This document shows positions 48,101 to 63,100 of a DNA stretch of 64,000 nt, in pieces (the stretch's first letter is position 1; each line of letters begins with the position of its first letter). Under the pieces are notes generated by a model that ran no database searches, was not told where the DNA came from, and saw only the letters and a list, made by a program, of their open reading frames with translations. The translations under genes were made by a program, and so were the position numbers. The DNA is from Alitta virens (taxonomy: Eukaryota > Annelida > Polychaeta > Phyllodocida > Nereididae). The stretch covers positions 37,491,185-37,555,184 of the forward strand of contig OW028578.1 of NCBI GenBank assembly GCA_932294295.1, written 5' to 3'.

Positions 48101-51100
48101 AGACGGCACCTTCGACCAAGGCGTCGTGTGATCATCAGGCGAAGAATCCTCAGACGACCCAGAAGGCGAGTGATCATCAGGCGAGGAATCGTGGTCATCA
48201 AGCGCCACCGAAGGCCAAGACGCGTCATCAGGCGCAGAAGAATCATCCACTTGAGACGGCACCTTAGACCGAGGCGTCGTGTGATCATCAGGCGAAGAAT
48301 CCTCAGACGACCCAGAAGGCGAGTAATCATCAGGCGACGAATCGTGGTCATCAAGCGACACCGAAGGCCAAGACGCGTCATCAGGCGCAGAAGAATCATC
48401 CACTTGAGACGGCACCTTAGACCAAGGCGTCGTGTGATCATCAGGCGAAGAATCCTCAGACGACCCAGAAGGCGAGTGATCATCAGGCGACGAATCGTGG
48501 TCATCAAGCGACACCGAAAGCCAAGACGCGTCATCAGGCGCAGAAGAATCATCCACTTGAGACGGCACCTTAGACCAAGGCGTCGTGTGATCATCAAGCG
48601 AAGAATCCTCAGACGACCTAGAAGGCGAGTGATCATCAGGCGACGAATCGTGGTCATCAAGCGACACCGAAAGCCAAGACGTGTCATCAGGCGCAGAAGA
48701 ATCATCCACTTGAGACGGCACCTTAGACCAAGGCGTCGTGTGATCATCAGGCAAAGAATCCTCAGACGACCCAGAAGGCGAGTGATCATCAGGCGACGAA
48801 TCGTGGTCATCAAGCGACACCGAAGGCCAAGACGTGTCATCAGGCGCAGAAGAATCATCCACTTGAGACGGCACCTTAGACCAAGGCGTCGTGTGATCAT
48901 CAGGCGAAGAATCCTCAGACGACCCAGAAGGCGAGTGATCATCAGGCGACGAATCGTGGTCATCAAGCGACACCGAAAGCCAAGACGCGTCATCAGGCGC
49001 AGAAGAATCATCCACTTGAGACGGCACCTTAGACCAAGGCGTCGTGTGATCATCAGGCGAAGAATCCTCAGACGACCCAGAAGGCGAGTGATCATCAGGC
49101 GACGAAACGTGGTCATCAAGCGACACCGAAGGCCAAGACGCGTCATCAGGCGCAGAAGAATCATCCACTTGAGACGGCACCTTAGACCAAGGCGTCGTGT
49201 GATCATCAGGCGAAGAATCCTCAGACGACCCAGAAGGCGAGTGATCATCAGGCGAGGAATCGTGGTCATCAAGCGCCACCGAAGGCCAAGACGCGTCATC
49301 AGGCGCAGAAGAATCATCCACTTGAGACGGCACCTTAGACCGAGGCGTCGTGTGATCATCAGGCGAAGAATCCTCAGACGACCCAGAAGGCGAGTGATCA
49401 TCAGGCGACGAATCGTGGTCATCAAGCGACACCGAAGGCCAAGACGCGTCATCAGGCGCAGAAGAATCATCCACTTGAGACGGCACCTTAGACCAAGGCG
49501 TCGTGTGATCATCAGGCGAAGAATCCTCAGACGACCCAGAAGGCGAGTGATCATCAGGCGACGAATCGTGGTCATCAAGCGACACCGAAAGCCAAGACGC
49601 GTCATCAGGCGCAGAAGAATCATCCACTTGAGACGGCACCTTAGACCAAGGCGTCGTGTGATCATCAAGCGAAGAATCCTCAGACGACCTAGAAGGCGAG
49701 TGATCATCAGGCGACGAATCGTGGTCATCAAGCGACACCGAAAGCCAAGACGTGTCATCAGGCGCAGAAGAATCATCCACTTGAGACGGCACCTTAGACC
49801 AAGGCGTCGTGTGATCATCAGGCAAAGAATCCTCAGACGACCCAGAAGGCGAGTGATCATCAGGCGACGAATCGTGGTCATCAAGCGACACCGAAGGCCA
49901 AGACGTGTCATCAGGCGCAGAAGAATCATCCACTTGAGACGGCACCTTAGACCAAGGCGTCGTGTGATCATCAGGCGAAGAATCCTCAGACGACCCAGAA
50001 GGCGAGTGATCATCAGGCGACGAATCGTGGTCATCAAGCGACACCGAAAGCCAAGACGCGTCATCAGGCGCAGAAGAATCATCCACTTGAGACGGCACCT
50101 TAGACCAAGGCGTCGTGTGATCATCAGGCGAAGAATCCTCAGACGACCCAGAAGGCGAGTGATCATCAGGCGACGAATCGTGGTCATCAAGCGACACCGA
50201 AGGCCAAGACGCGTCATCAGGCGCAGAAGAATCATCCACTTGAGACGGCACCTTAGACCAAGGCGTCGTGTGATCATCAGGCGAAGAATCCTCAGACGAA
50301 GCAGAAGGCGAGTGATCATCAGGCGACGAATCGTGGTCATCAAGCGACACCGAAGGCCAAGACGCGTCATCAGGCGCAGAAGAATCATCCACTTGAGACG
50401 GCACCTTAGACCAAGGCGTCGTGTGATCATCAGGCGAAGAATCCTCAGACGACCCAGAAGGCGAGTGATCATCAGGCGACGAATCGTGGTCATCAAGCGA
50501 CACCGAAAGCCAAGACGCGTCATCAGGCGCAGAAGAATCATCCACTTGAGACGGCACCTTAGACCAAGGCGTCGTGTGATCATCAAGCGAAGAATCCTCA
50601 GACGACCTAGAAGGCGAGTGATCATCAGGCGACGAATCGTGGTCATCAAGCGACACCGAAAGCCAAGACATGTCATCAGGCGCAGAAGAATCATCCACTT
50701 GAGACGGCACCTTAGACCAAGGCGTCGTGTGATCATCAGGCAAAGAATCCTCAGACGACCCAGAAGGCGAGTGATCATCAGGCGACGAATCGTGGTCATC
50801 AAGCGACACCGAAGGCCAAGACGTGTCATCAGGCGCAGAAGAATCATCCACTTGAAACGGCACCTTAGACCAAGGCGTCGTGTGATCATCAGGCGAAGAA
50901 TCCTCAGACGACCCAGAAGGCGAGTGATCATCAGGCGACGAATCGTGGTCATCAAGCGACACCGAAAGCCAAGACGCGTCATCAGGCGCAGAAGAATCAT
51001 CCACTTGAGACGGCACCTTAGACCAAGGCGTCGTGTGATCATCAGGCGAAGAATCCTCAGACGACCCAGAAGGCGAGTGATCATCAGGCGACGAATCGTG

Positions 51101-54100
51101 GTCATCAAGCGACACCGAAGGCCAAGACGCGTCATCAGGCGCAAAAGAATCATACACTTGAGACGGCACCTTAGACCAAGGCGTCGTGTGATCATCAGGC
51201 AAAGAATCCTCAGACGACCCAGAAGGCGAGTGATCATCAGGCGACGAATCGTGGTCATCAAGCGACACCGAAGGCCAAGACGCGTCATCAGGCGCAGAAG
51301 AATCATCCACTTGAGACGGCACCTTAGACCAAGGCGTCGTGTGATCATCAGGCGAAGAATCCTCAGACGACCCAGAAGGCGAGTGATCATTAGGCGACGA
51401 ATCGTGGTCATCAAGCGACACCGAAGGCCAAGACGCGTCATCAGGCGCAGAAGAATCATCCACTTGAGACGGCACCTTAGACCAAGGCGTCGTGTGATCA
51501 TCAGGCGAAGAATCGTCAGACGACCCAGAAGGCGAGTGATCATCAGGCGACGAATCATGGTCATCAAGCGACACCGAAGGCCAAGACGCGTCATCAGGCG
51601 CAAAAGAATCATCCACTTGAGACGGCACCTTAGACCAAGGCGTCGTGTGATCATCAGGCGAAGAATCCTCAGACGACCCAGAAGGCGAGTGATCATCAGG
51701 CGACGAATCGTGGTCATCAAGCGACACCGAAAGCCAAGACGCGTCATCAGGCGCAGAAGAATCATCCACTTGAGACGGCACCTTAGACCAAGGCGTCGTG
51801 TGATCATCAAGCGAAGAATCCTCAGACGACCTAGAAGGCGAGTGATCATCAGGCGACGAATCGTGGTCATCAAGCGACACCGAAAGCCAAGACGTGTCAT
51901 CAGGCGCAGAAGAATCATCCACTTGAGACGGCACCTTAGACCAAGGCGTCGTGTGATCATCAGGCAAAGAATCCTCAGACGACCCAGAAGGCGAGTGATC
52001 ATCAGGCGACGAATCGTGGTCATCAAGCGACACCGAAGGCCAAGACGTGTCATCAGGCGCAGAAGAATCATCCACTTGAGACGGCACCTTAGACCAAGGC
52101 GTCGTGTGATCATCAGGCGAAGAATCCTCAGACGACCCAGAAGGCGAGTGATCATCAGGCGACGAATCGTGGTCATCAAGCGACACCGAAAGCCAAGACG
52201 CGTCATCAGGCGCAGAAGAATCATCCACTTGAGACGGCACCTTAGACCAAGGCGTCGTGTGATCATCAGGCGAAGAATCCTCAGACGACCCAGAAGGCGA
52301 GTGATCATCAGGCGACGAATCGTGGTCATCAAGCGACACCGAAGGCCAAGACGCGTCATCAGGCGCAGAAGAATCATCCACTTGAGACGGCACCTTAGAC
52401 CAAGGCGTCGTGTGATCATCAGGCGAAGAATCCTCAGACGAAGCAGAAGGCGAGTGATCATCAGGCGACGAATCGTGGTCATCAAGCGACACCGAAGGCC
52501 AAGACGCGTCATCAGGCGCAGAAGAATCATCCACTTGAGACGGCACCTTAGACCAAGGCGTCGTGTGATCATCAGGCGAAGAATCCTCAGACGACCCAGA
52601 AGGCGAGTGATCATTAGGCGACGAATCGTGGTCATCAAGCGACACCGAAGGCCAAGACGCGTCATCAGGCGCAGAAGAATCATCCACTTGAGACGGCACC
52701 TTAGACCAAGGCGTCGTGTGATCATCAGGCGAAGAATCCTTAGACGACCAAGAAGGCGAGTGATCATCAGGCGACGAATCATGGTCATCAAGCGACACCG
52801 AAGGCCAAGACGCGTCATCAGGCGCAAAAGAATCATCCACTTGAGACGGCACCTTAGACCAAGGCGTCGTGTGATCATCAGGCGAAGAATCCTCAGACGA
52901 CCCAGAAGGCGAGTGATCATCAGGCGACGAATCGTGGTCATCAAGCGACACCGAAAGCCAAGACGCGTCATCAGGCGCAGAAGAATCATCCACTTGAGAC
53001 GGCACCTTAGACCAAGGCGTCGTGTGATCATCAGGCGAAGAATCCTCAGACGACCCAGAAGGCGAGTGATCATCAGGCGACGAATCGTGGTCATCAAGCG
53101 ACACCGAAGGCCAAGACGCGTCATCAGGCGCAAAAGAATCATCCACTTGAGACGGCACCTTAGACCAAGGCGTCGTGTGATCATCAGGCGAAGAATCCTC
53201 AGACGACCCAGAAGGCGAGTGATCATCAGGCGACGAATCGTGGTCATCAAGCGACACCGAAGGCCAAGACGCGTCATCAGGCGCAAAAGAATCATCGACT
53301 TGAGACGGCACCTTAGACCAAGGCGTCGTGTGATCATCAGGCGAAGAATCCTCAGACGACCAAGAAGGCGAGTGATCATCAGGCGACGAATCATGGTCAT
53401 CAAGCGACACCGAAGGCCAAGACGCGTCATCAGGCGCAGAAGAATCATCCACTTGAGACGGCACCTTAGACCAAGGCGTCGTGTGATCATCAGGCGAAGA
53501 ATCCTCAGACGACCCAGAAGGCGAGTGATCATCAGGCGACGAATGGTGGTCATCAAGCGACACCGAAAGCCAAGACGCGTCATCAGGCGCAGAAGAATCA
53601 TCCACTTGAGACGGCACCTTCGACCAAGGCGTCGTGTGATCATCAGGCGAAGAATCCTCAGACGACCCAGAAGGCGAGTGATCATCAGGCGACGAATCGT
53701 GGTCATCAAGCGACACCGAAGGCCAAGACGCGTCATTAGGCGGAAAAGAATCATCCACTTGAGACAGCACCTTAGACCAAGGCGTCGTGTGATCATCAGG
53801 CAAAGAATCCTCAGACGACCCAGAAGGCGAGTGATCATCAGGCGACGAATCGTGGTCATCAAGCGACACCGAAGGCCAAGACGTGTCATCAGGCGCAGAA
53901 GAATCATCCACTTGAAACGGCACCTTAGACCAAGGCGTCGTGTGATCATCAGGCGAAGAATCCTCAGACGACCCAGAAGGCGAGTGATCATCAGGCGACG
54001 AATCGTGGTCATCAAGCGACACCGAAAGCCAAGAAGCGTCATCAGGCGCAGAAGAATCATCCACTTGAGACGGCACCTTAGACCAAGGCGTCGTGTGATC

Positions 54101-57100
54101 ATCAGGCGAAGAATCCTCAGACGACCCAGAAGGCGAGTGATCATCAGGCGACGAATCGTGGTCATCAAGCGACACCGAAGGCCAAGACGCGTCATCAGGC
54201 GCAAAAGAATCATCCACTTGAGACGGCACCTTAGACCAAGGCGTCGTGTGATCATCAGGCGAAGAATCCTCAGACGACCCAGAAGGCGAGTGATCATCAG
54301 GCGACGAATCGTGGTCATCAAGCGACACCGAAGGCCAAGACGCGTCATCAGGCGCAGAAGAATCATCCACTTGAGACGGCACCTTGGACCAAGGCGTCGT
54401 GTGATCATCAGGCGAAGAATCCTCAGACGACCCAGAAGGCGAGTGATCATTAGGCGACGAATCGTGGTCATCAAGCGACACCGAAGGCCAAGACGCGTCA
54501 TCAGGCGCAGAAGAATCATCCACTTGAGACGGCACCTTAGACCAAGGCGTCGTGTGATCATCAGGCGAAGAATCCTTAGACGACCAAGAAGGCGAGTGAT
54601 CATCAGGCGACGAATCATGGTCATCAAGCGACACCGAAGGCCAAGACGCGTCATCAGGCGCAAAAGAATCATCCACTTGAGACGGCACCTTAGACCAAGG
54701 CGTCGTGTGATCATCAGGCGAAAAATCCTCAGAAGACCCAGAAGGCGAGTGATCATCAGGCGACGAATCGTGGTCATCAAGCGACACCGAAAGCCAAGAC
54801 GCGTCATCAGGCGCAGAAGAATCATCCACTTGAGACGGCACCTTAGACCAAGGCGTCGTGTGATCATCAGGCGAAGAATCCTCAGACGACCCAGAAGGCG
54901 AGTGATCATCAGGCGACGAATCGTGGTCATCAAGCGACACCGAAGGCCAAGACGCGTCATCAGGCGCAAAAGAATCATCCACTTGAGACGGCTCCTTAGA
55001 CCAAGGCGTCGTGTGATCATCAGGCGAAGAATCCTCAGACGACCCAGAAGGCGTGTGATCATCAGGCGACGAATCGTGGTCATCAAGCGACACCGAAGGC
55101 CAAGACGTGTCATCAGGCGCAGAAGAATCATCCACTTGAGACGGCACCTTAGACCAAGGCGTCGTGTGATCATCAGGCGAAGAATCCTCAGACGACCCAG
55201 AAGGCGAGTGATCATCAGGCGACGAATCGTGGTCATCAAGCGACACCGAAGGCCAAGACGCGTCATCAGGCGCAAAAGAATCATCCACTTGAGACGGCAC
55301 CTTAGACCAAGGCGTCGTGTGATCATCAGGCGAAGAATCCTCAGACGACCAAGAAGGCGAGTGATCATCAGGCGACGAATCATGGTCATCAAGCGACACC
55401 GAAGGCCAAGACGCGTCATCAGGCGCAGAAGAATCATCCACTTGAGACGGCACCTTAGACCAAGGCGTCGTGTGATCATCAGGGGAAGAATCCTCAGACG
55501 ACCCAGAAGGCGAGTGATCATCAGGCGACGAATCGTGGTCATCAAGCGACACCGAAAGCCAAGACGCGTCATCAGGCGCAGAAGAATCATCCACTTGAGA
55601 CGGCACCTTCGACCAAGGCGTCGTGTGATCATCAGGCGAAGAATCCTCAGACGACCCAGAAGGCGAGTGATCATCAGGCGACGAATCGTGGTCATCAAGC
55701 GACACCGAAGGCCAAGACGCGTCATTAGGCGGAAAAGAATCATCCACTTGAGACGGCACCTTAGACCAAGGCGTCGTGTGATCATCAGGCGAAGAATCCT
55801 CAGACGACCCAGAAGGCGAGTGATCATCAGGCGAAGAATCGTGGTCATCAAGCGACACCGAAGGCCAAGACGCGTCATCAGGCGCAGAAGAATCATCCAC
55901 TTGAGACGGCACCTTAGACCAAGGCGTCGTGTGATCATCAGGCGAAGAATCCTCAGACGACCCAGAAGGCGAGTGATCATCAGGCGACGAATCGTGGTCA
56001 TCAAGCGACACCGAAGGCCAAGACGCGTCATCAGGCGCAAAAGAATCATCCACTTGAGAGGGCACCTTAGACCAAGGCGTCGTGTGATCATCAGGCGAAG
56101 AATCCTCAGACGACCCAGAAGGCTTGTGATCATCAGGCGACGAATCGTGGTCATCAAGCGACACCGAAGGCCAAGACGCGTCATCAGGCGCAGAAGAATC
56201 ATCCACTTGAGACGGCACCTTAGACCAAGGCGTCGTGTGATCATCAGGCGAAGAATCCTCAGACGACCCAGAAGGCGAGTGATCATCAGGCGACGAATCG
56301 TGGTCATCAAGCGACACCGAAGGCCAAGACGCGTCATCAGGCGCAAAAGAATCATCCATTTGAGACGGCACCTTAGACCAAGGCGTCGTGTGATCATGAG
56401 GCGAAGAATCCTCAGACGACCAAGAAGGCGAGTGATCATCAGGCGACGAATCATGGTCATCAAGCGACACCGAAGGCCAAGACGCGTCATCAGGCGCAGA
56501 AGAATCATCCACTTGAGACGGCACCTTAGACCAAGGCGTCGTGTGATCATCAGGCGAAGAATCCTCAGACGACCCAGAAGGCGAGTGATCATCAGGCGAC
56601 GAATCATGGTCATCAAGCGACACCGAAGGCCAAGACGCGTCATCAGGCGCAGAAGAATCATCCACTTGAGACGGCACCTTAGACCAAGGAGTCGTGTGAT
56701 CATCAGGCGAAGAATCCTCAGACGACCCAGAAGGCGAGTGATCATCAGGCGACGAATCGTGGTCATCAAGCGACACCGAAGGCCAAGACGCGTCATCAGG
56801 CGCAAAAGAATCATCCACTTGAGACGGCACCTTAGACCAAGGCGTCGTGTGATCATCAGGCGAAGAATCCTCAGACGACCCAGAAGGCGAGTGATCATTA
56901 GGCGACGAATCCTGGTCATCAAGCGACACCGAAGGCCAAGACGCGTCATCAGGCGCAGAAGAATCATCCACTTGAGACGGCACCTTAGACCAAGGCGTCG
57001 TGTGATCATCAGGCGAAGAATCCTTAGACGACCAAGAAGGCGAGTGATCATCAGGCGACGAATCATGGTCATCAAGCGACACCGAAGGCCAAGACGCGTC

Positions 57101-60100
57101 ATCAGGCGCAAAAGAATCATACACTTGAGACGGCACCTTAGACCAAGGCGTCGTGTGATCATCAGGCGAAGAATCCTCAGACGACCCAGAAGGCGAGTGA
57201 TCATCAGGCGACGAATCATGGTCATCAAGCGACACCGAAGGCCAAGACGCGTCATCAGGCGCAAAAGAATCATCCACTTGAGACGGCACCTTAGACCAAG
57301 GCGTCGTGTGATCATCAGGCGAAGAATCCTCAGACAACCCAGAAGGCGAGTGATCATCAGGCGACGAATCGTGGTCATCAAGCGACACCGAAAGCCAAGA
57401 CGCGTCATCAGGCGCAGAAGAATCATCCACTTGAGACGGCACCTTAGACCAAGGCGTCGTGTGATCATCAGGCGAAGAATCCTCAGACGACCCAGAAGGC
57501 GAGTGATCATTAGGCGACGAATCCTGGTCATCAAGCGACACCGAAGGCCAAGACGCGTCATCAGGCGCAGAAGAATCATCCACTTGAGACGGCACCTTAG
57601 ACCAAGGCGTCGTGTGATCATCAGGCGAAGAATCCTTAGACGACCAAGAAGGCGAGTGATCATCAGGCGACGAATCATGGTCATCAAGCGACACCGAAGG
57701 CCAAGACGCGTCATCAGGCGCAAAAGAATCATACACTTGAGACGGCACCTTAGACCAAGGCGTCGTGTGATCATCAGGCGAAGAATCCTCAGACGACCCA
57801 GAAGGCGAGTGATCATCAGGCGACGAATCGTGGTCATCAAGCGACACCGAAGGCCAAGACGCGTCATCAGGCGCAAAAGAATCATCCATTTGAGACGGCA
57901 CCTTAGACCAAGGCGTCGTGTGATCATGAGGCGAAGAATCCTCAGACGACCAAGAAGGCGAGTGATCATCAGGCGACGAATCATGGTCATCAAGCGACAC
58001 CGAAGGCCAAGACGCGTCATCAGGCGCAGAAGAATCATCCACTTGAGACGGCACCTTAGACCAAGGCGTCGTGTGATCATCAGGCGAAGAATCCTCAGAC
58101 GACCCAGAAGGCGAGTGATCATCAGGCGACGAATCATGGTCATCAAGCGACACCGAAGGCCAAGACGCGTCATCAGGCGCAGAAGAATCATCCACTTGAG
58201 ACGGCACCTTAGACCAAGGAGTCGTGTGATCATCAGGCGAAGAATCCTCAGACGACCCAGAAGGCGAGTGATCATCAGGCGACGAATCGTGGTCATCAAG
58301 CGACACCGAAGGCCAAGACGCGTCATCAGGCGCAAAAGAATCATCCACTTGAGACGGCACCTTAGACCAAGGCGTCGTGTGATCATCAGGCGAAGAATCC
58401 TCAGACGACCCAGAAGGCGAGTGATCATTAGGCGACGAATCCTGGTCATCAAGCGACACCGAAGGCCAAGACGCGTCATCAGGCGCAGAAGAATCATCCA
58501 CTTGAGACGGCACCTTAGACCAAGGCGTCGTGTGATCATCAGGCGAAGAATCCTTAGACGACCAAGAAGGCGAGTGATCATCAGGCGACGAATCATGGTC
58601 ATCAAGCGACACCGAAGGCCAAGACGCGTCATCAGGCGCAAAAGAATCATACACTTGAGACGGCACCTTAGACCAAGGCGTCGTGTGATCATCAGGCGAA
58701 GAATCCTCAGACGACCCAGAAGGCGAGTGATCATCAGGCGACGAATCATGGTCATCAAGCGACACCGAAGGCCAAGACGCGTCATCAGGCGCAAAAGAAT
58801 CATCCACTTGAGACGGCACCTTAGACCAAGGCGTCGTGTGATCATCAGGCGAAGAATCCTCAGACGACCCAGAAGGCGAGTGATCATCAGGCGACGAATC
58901 GTGGTCATCAAGCGACACCGAAAGCCAAGACGCGTCATCAGGCGCAGAAGAATCATCCACTTGAGACGGCACCTTAGACCAAGGCGTCGTGTGATCATCA
59001 GGCGAAGAATCCTCAGACGACCCAGAAGGCGAGTGATCATTAGGCGACGAATCCTGGTCATCAAGCGACACCGAAGGCCAAGACGCGTCATCAGGCGCAG
59101 AAGAATCATCCACTTGAGACGGCACCTTAGACCAAGGCGTCGTGTGATCATCAGGCGAAGAATCCTTAGACGACCAAGAAGGCGAGTGATCATCAGGCGA
59201 CGAATCATGGTCATCAAGCGACACCGAAGGCCAAGACGCGTCATCAGGCGCAAAAGAATCATACACTTGAGACGGCACCTTAGACCAAGGCGTCGTGTGA
59301 TCATCAGGCGAAGAATCCTCAGACGACCCAGAAGGCGAGTGATCATCAGGCGACGAATCGTGGTCATCAAGCGACACCGAAGGCCAATACGCGTCATCAG
59401 GCGCAAAAGAATCATCCACTTGAGACGGCACCTTAGACCAAGGCGTCGTGTGATCATCAGGCGAAGAATCCTCAGACGACACAGAAGGCGAGTGATCATC
59501 AGGCGACGAATCGTGGTCATCAAGCGACACCGAAAGCCAAGACGCGTCATCAGGCGCAAAAGAATCATCCACTTGAGACGGCACCTTAGACCAAGGCGTC
59601 GTGTGATCATCAGGCGAAGAATCCTCAGACGACCCAGAAGGCGAGTGATCATCAGGCGACGAATCGTGGTCATCAAGCGACACCGAAGGCCAAGACGCGT
59701 CATCAGGCGCAAAAGAATCATCCACTTGAGACGGCACCTTAGACCAAGGCGTCGTGTGATCATCAGGCGAAGAATCCTCAGACGACCCAGAAGGCGAGTG
59801 ATCATCAGGCGACGAATCGTGGTCATCAAGCGACACCGAAGGCCAATACGCGTCATCAGGCGCAAAAGAATCATCCACTTGAGACGGCACCTTAGACCAA
59901 GGCGTCGTGTGATCATCAGGCGAAGAATCCTCAGACGACCCAGAAGGCGAGTGATCATCAGGCGACGAATCGTGGTCATCAAGCGACACCGAAAGCCAAG
60001 ACGCGTCATCAGGCGCAGAAGAATCATCCACTTGAGACGGCACCTTAGACCAAGGCGTCGTGTGATCATCAAGCGAAGAATCCTCAGACGACCTAGAAGG

Positions 60101-63100
60101 CGAGTGATCATCAGGCGACGAATCGTGGTCATCAAGCGACACCGAAAGCCAAGACATGTCATCAGGCGCAGAAGAATCATCCACTTGAGACGGCACCTTA
60201 GACCAAGGCGTCGTGTGATCATCAGGCAAAGAATCCTCAGACGACCCAGAAGGCGAGTGATCATCAGGCGACGAATCGTGGTCATCAAGCGACACCGAAG
60301 GCCAAGACGTGTCATCAGGCGCAGAAGAATCATCCACTTGAAACGGCACCTTAGACCAAGGCGTCGTGTGATCATCAGGCGAAGAATCCTCAGACGACCC
60401 AGAAGGCGAGTGATCATCAGGCGACGAATCGTGGTCATCAAGCGACACCGAAAGCCAAGACGCGTCATCAGGCGCAGAAGAATCATCCACTTGAGACGGC
60501 ACCTTAGACCAAGGCGTCGTGTGATCATCAGGCGAAGAATCCTCAGACGACCCAGAAGGCGAGTGATCATCAGGCGACGAATCGTGGTCATCAAGCGACA
60601 CCGAAGGCCAAGACGCGTCATCAGGCGCAAAAGAATCATACACTTGAGACGGCACCTTAGACCAAGGCGTCGTGTGATCATCAGGCAAAGAATCCTCAGA
60701 CGACCCAGAAGGCGAGTGATCATCAGGCGACGAATCGTGGTCATCAAGCGACACCGAAGGCCAAGACGCGTCATCAGGCGCAGAAGAATCATCCACTTGA
60801 GACGGCACCTTAGACCAAGGCGTCGTGTGATCATCAGGCGAAGAATCCTCAGACGACCCAGAAGGCGAGTGATCATTAGGCGACGAATCGTGGTCATCAA
60901 GCGACACCGAAGGCCAAGACGCGTCATCAGGCGCAGAAGAATCATCCACTTGAGACGGCACCTTAGACCAAGGCGTCGTGTGATCATCAGGCGAAGAATC
61001 CTTAGACGACCAAGAAGGCGAGTGATCATCAGGCGACGAATCATGGTCATCAAGCGACACCGAAGGCCAAGACGCGTCATCAGGCGCAAAAGAATCATCC
61101 ACTTGAGACGGCACCTTAGACCAAGGCGTCGTGTGATCATCAGGCGAAGAATCCTCAGACGACCCAGAAGGCGAGTGATCATCAGGCGACGAATCGTGGT
61201 CATCAAGCGACACCGAAAGCCAAGACGCGTCATCAGGCGCAGAAGAATCATCCACTTGAGACGGCACCTTAGACCAAGGCGTCGTGTGATCATCAAGCGA
61301 AGAATCCTCAGACGACCTAGAAGGCGAGTGATCATCAGGCGACGAATCGTGGTCATCAAGCGACACCGAAAGCCAAGACGTGTCATCAGGCGCAGAAGAA
61401 TCATCCACTTGAGACGGCACCTTAGACCAAGGCGTCGTGTGATCATCAGGCAAAGAATCCTCAGACGACCCAGAAGGCGAGTGATCATCAGGCGACGAAT
61501 CGTGGTCATCAAGCGACACCGAAGGCCAAGACGTGTCATCAGGCGCAGAAGAATCATCCACTTGAGACGGCACCTTAGACCAAGGCGTCGTGTGATCATC
61601 AGGCGAAGAATCCTCAGACGACCCAGAAGGCGAGTGATCATCAGGCGACAAATCGTGGTCATCAAGCGACACCGAAAGCCAAGACGCGTCATCAGGCGCA
61701 GAAGAATCATCCACTTGAGACGGCACCTTAGACCAAGGCGTCGTGTGATCATCAGGCGAAGAATCCTCAGACGACCCAGAAGGCGAGTGATCATCAGGCG
61801 ACGAATCGTGGTCATCAAGCGACACCGAAGGCCAAGACGCGTCATCAGGCGCAGAAGAATCATCCACTTGAGACGGCACCTTAGACCAAGGCGTCGTGTG
61901 ATCATCAGGCGAAGAATCCTCAGACGAAGCAGAAGGCGAGTGATCATCAGGCGACGAATCGTGGTCATCAAGCGACACCGAAGGCCAAGACGCGTCATCA
62001 GGCGCAGAAGAATCATCCACTTGAGACGGCACCTTAGACCAAGGCGTCGTGTGATCATCAGGCGAAGAATCCTCAGACGACCCAGAAGGCGAGTGATCAT
62101 TAGGCGACGAATCGTGGTCATCAAGCGACACCGAAGGCCAAGACGCGTCATCAGGCGCAGAAGAATCATCCACTTGAGACGGCACCTTAGACCAAGGCGT
62201 CGTGTGATCATCAGGCGAAGAATCCTTAGACGACCAAGAAGGCGAGTGATCATCAGGCGACGAATCATGGTCATCAAGCGACACCGAAGGCCAAGACGCG
62301 TCATCAGGCGCAAAAGAATCATCCACTTGAGACGGCACCTTAGACCAAGGCGTCGTGTGATCATCAGGCGAAGAATCCTCAGACGACCCAGAAGGCGAGT
62401 GATCATCAGGCGACGAATCGTGGTCATCAAGCGACACCGAAAGCCAAGACGCGTCATCAGGCGCAGAAGAATCATCCACTTGAGACGGCACCTTAGACCA
62501 AGGCGTCGTGTGATCATCAGGCGAAGAATCCTCAGACGACCCAGAAGGCGAGTGATCATCAGGCGACGAATCGTGGTCATCAAGCGACACCGAAGGCCAA
62601 GACGCGTCATCAGGCGCAAAAGAATCATCCACTTGAGACGGCACCTTAGACCAAGGCGTCGTGTGATCATCAGGCGAAGAATCCTCAGACGACCCAGAAG
62701 GCGAGTGATCATCAGGCGACGAATCGTGGTCATCAAGCGACACCGAAGGCCAAGACGCGTCATCAGGCGCAAAAGAATCATCGACTTGAGACGGCACCTT
62801 AGACCAAGGCGTCGTGTGATCATCAGGCGAAGAATCCTCAGACGACCAAGAAGGCGAGTGATCATCAGGCGACGAATCATGGTCATCAAGCGACACCGAA
62901 GGCCAAGACGCGTCATCAGGCGCAGAAGAATCATCCACTTGAGACGGCACCTTAGACCAAGGCGTCGTGTGATCATCAGGCGAAGAATCCTCAGACGACC
63001 CAGAAGGCGAGTGATCATCAGGCGACGAATGGTGGTCATCAAGCGACACCGAAAGCCAAGACGCGTCATCAGGCGCAGAAGAATCATCCACTTGAGACGG